Assembly: GCF_015062985.1 (NCBI RefSeq)
Contig: NZ_SUTI01000004.1
Location: forward strand, 71,273 to 135,272
Reading direction: 5' to 3'
Origin: Methanobrevibacter sp.
Lineage (GTDB): Archaea > Methanobacteriota > Methanobacteria > Methanobacteriales > Methanobacteriaceae
Length of the DNA stretch: 64,000 nt
Shown: piece by piece, positions 63,804-64,000 of the stretch
How positions within the stretch are numbered: position 1 is the stretch's first letter
How the letters are laid out: every line of letters begins with the position of its first letter
Position numbers and translations under genes: made by a program
Notes under the pieces: model-generated
The model's input: the letters and a program-made list of their open reading frames with translations, nothing else
What the model was told of the DNA's origin: nothing
The model's database searches: none

Positions 63804-63960
63804 TATCAATGTAGCTGGGTTCATTAGCCTCTTTTGCAACATCACCCTCATTAACATCCCCAATCAGCAACTGTGAATCAGTATTATGCAACTTTTGGTT
63901 CTTTTTGACCAGCTTCATGTTGGCGTTGGCATAACAATATAGAAATTATCTACTACTTTT
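63804..63960. repeat. Flanking segment copy B (open coding remnant)
   Basis: The second copy of the segment at 61935-62091. Its minus strand is open from about 63946 to a stop at 63784-63786, reading NMKLVKKNQKLHNTDSQLL, IGDVNEGDVAKEANEPSYID, then MQQKLV. Stops lie upstream in this phase, so it is probably a 3' fragment of a gene whose other part lies outside or is lost. No domain is recognised. Confidence 0.65.
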
Positions 63961-64000
63961 AGTGAAATTTGTTCTACAACATACGAACAGATAAGGGCGA

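Overview
The window reads as a chromosome segment of a low-G+C methanogenic archaeon of the order Methanobacteriales, most likely Methanobrevibacter. The pointers are a tandem block of giant secreted adhesin-like proteins built from beta-helix and Ig-like repeats, archaeal LonB, an AqpM-type aquaporin with a DUF2193 partner, a class III-like PRPP synthetase, a MurT-type ligase (this lineage has pseudomurein walls), CobQ, a Ski2-like helicase, and GGTGA-type ribosome binding sites beside TATA-like boxes. The species cannot be fixed from the sequence.

Layout. (1) 1-2046: a nucleotide-sugar pair (an NAD-dependent epimerase cut by the left edge, and galU), a tRNA-Leu(GAG) and a DUF371 gene. (2) 2215-31336: about 29 kb holding only five secreted adhesin-like genes, all on the minus strand, most with their own hairpin/oligo-T terminator and A/T-rich promoter. 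They combine right-handed beta-helix heads with long Ig-like stalks; one carries an embedded beta-propeller and another an intact papain-type protease. Four of the five appear to start at non-ATG codons. (3) 31336-36023: a tightly packed operon of a Ski2-like helicase, a HerA-like ATPase and a small winged-helix-like protein. (4) 36077-39367: a DUF368 lipid-carrier transporter, then a DUF2193-aquaporin operon with a hairpin-rich leader. (5) 39510-46063: prs, a small unknown gene, uvrB, uvrA and a variant PII protein, all in one direction. (6) 46154-50481: small accessory genes, an ADP-ribosylglycohydrolase overlapped by a short unknown gene, and a MurT-like ligase. (7) 50540-56023: LonB, a roughly 500-bp gap holding a candidate structured RNA, CobQ, an aldo/keto reductase and a small conserved protein. 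(8) 56224-64000: a looser, partly decaying region with a small DUF11 surface protein, a BASS/ACR3-type transporter, a ferredoxin-nitroreductase, a flavodoxin, a broken sodium symporter fused to a regulator remnant, and a DUF4143 ATPase with 23/46-bp iterons upstream and related 157-bp segments on either side.

How it fits together. The sugar-nucleotide genes and the MurT-like ligase point to cell-envelope synthesis, and the adhesin block builds the outward-facing surface, presumably for attachment to partners or host material. The remaining genes are housekeeping (nucleotide synthesis, excision repair, proteolysis, cobamide synthesis). The most unusual material is the modular adhesin block, the structured non-coding elements, the PII variant and the right-end remnants. 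I did not find one clearly self-contained new defence or metabolic system; the helicase/HerA operon and the iteron-associated ATPase are the nearest candidates.
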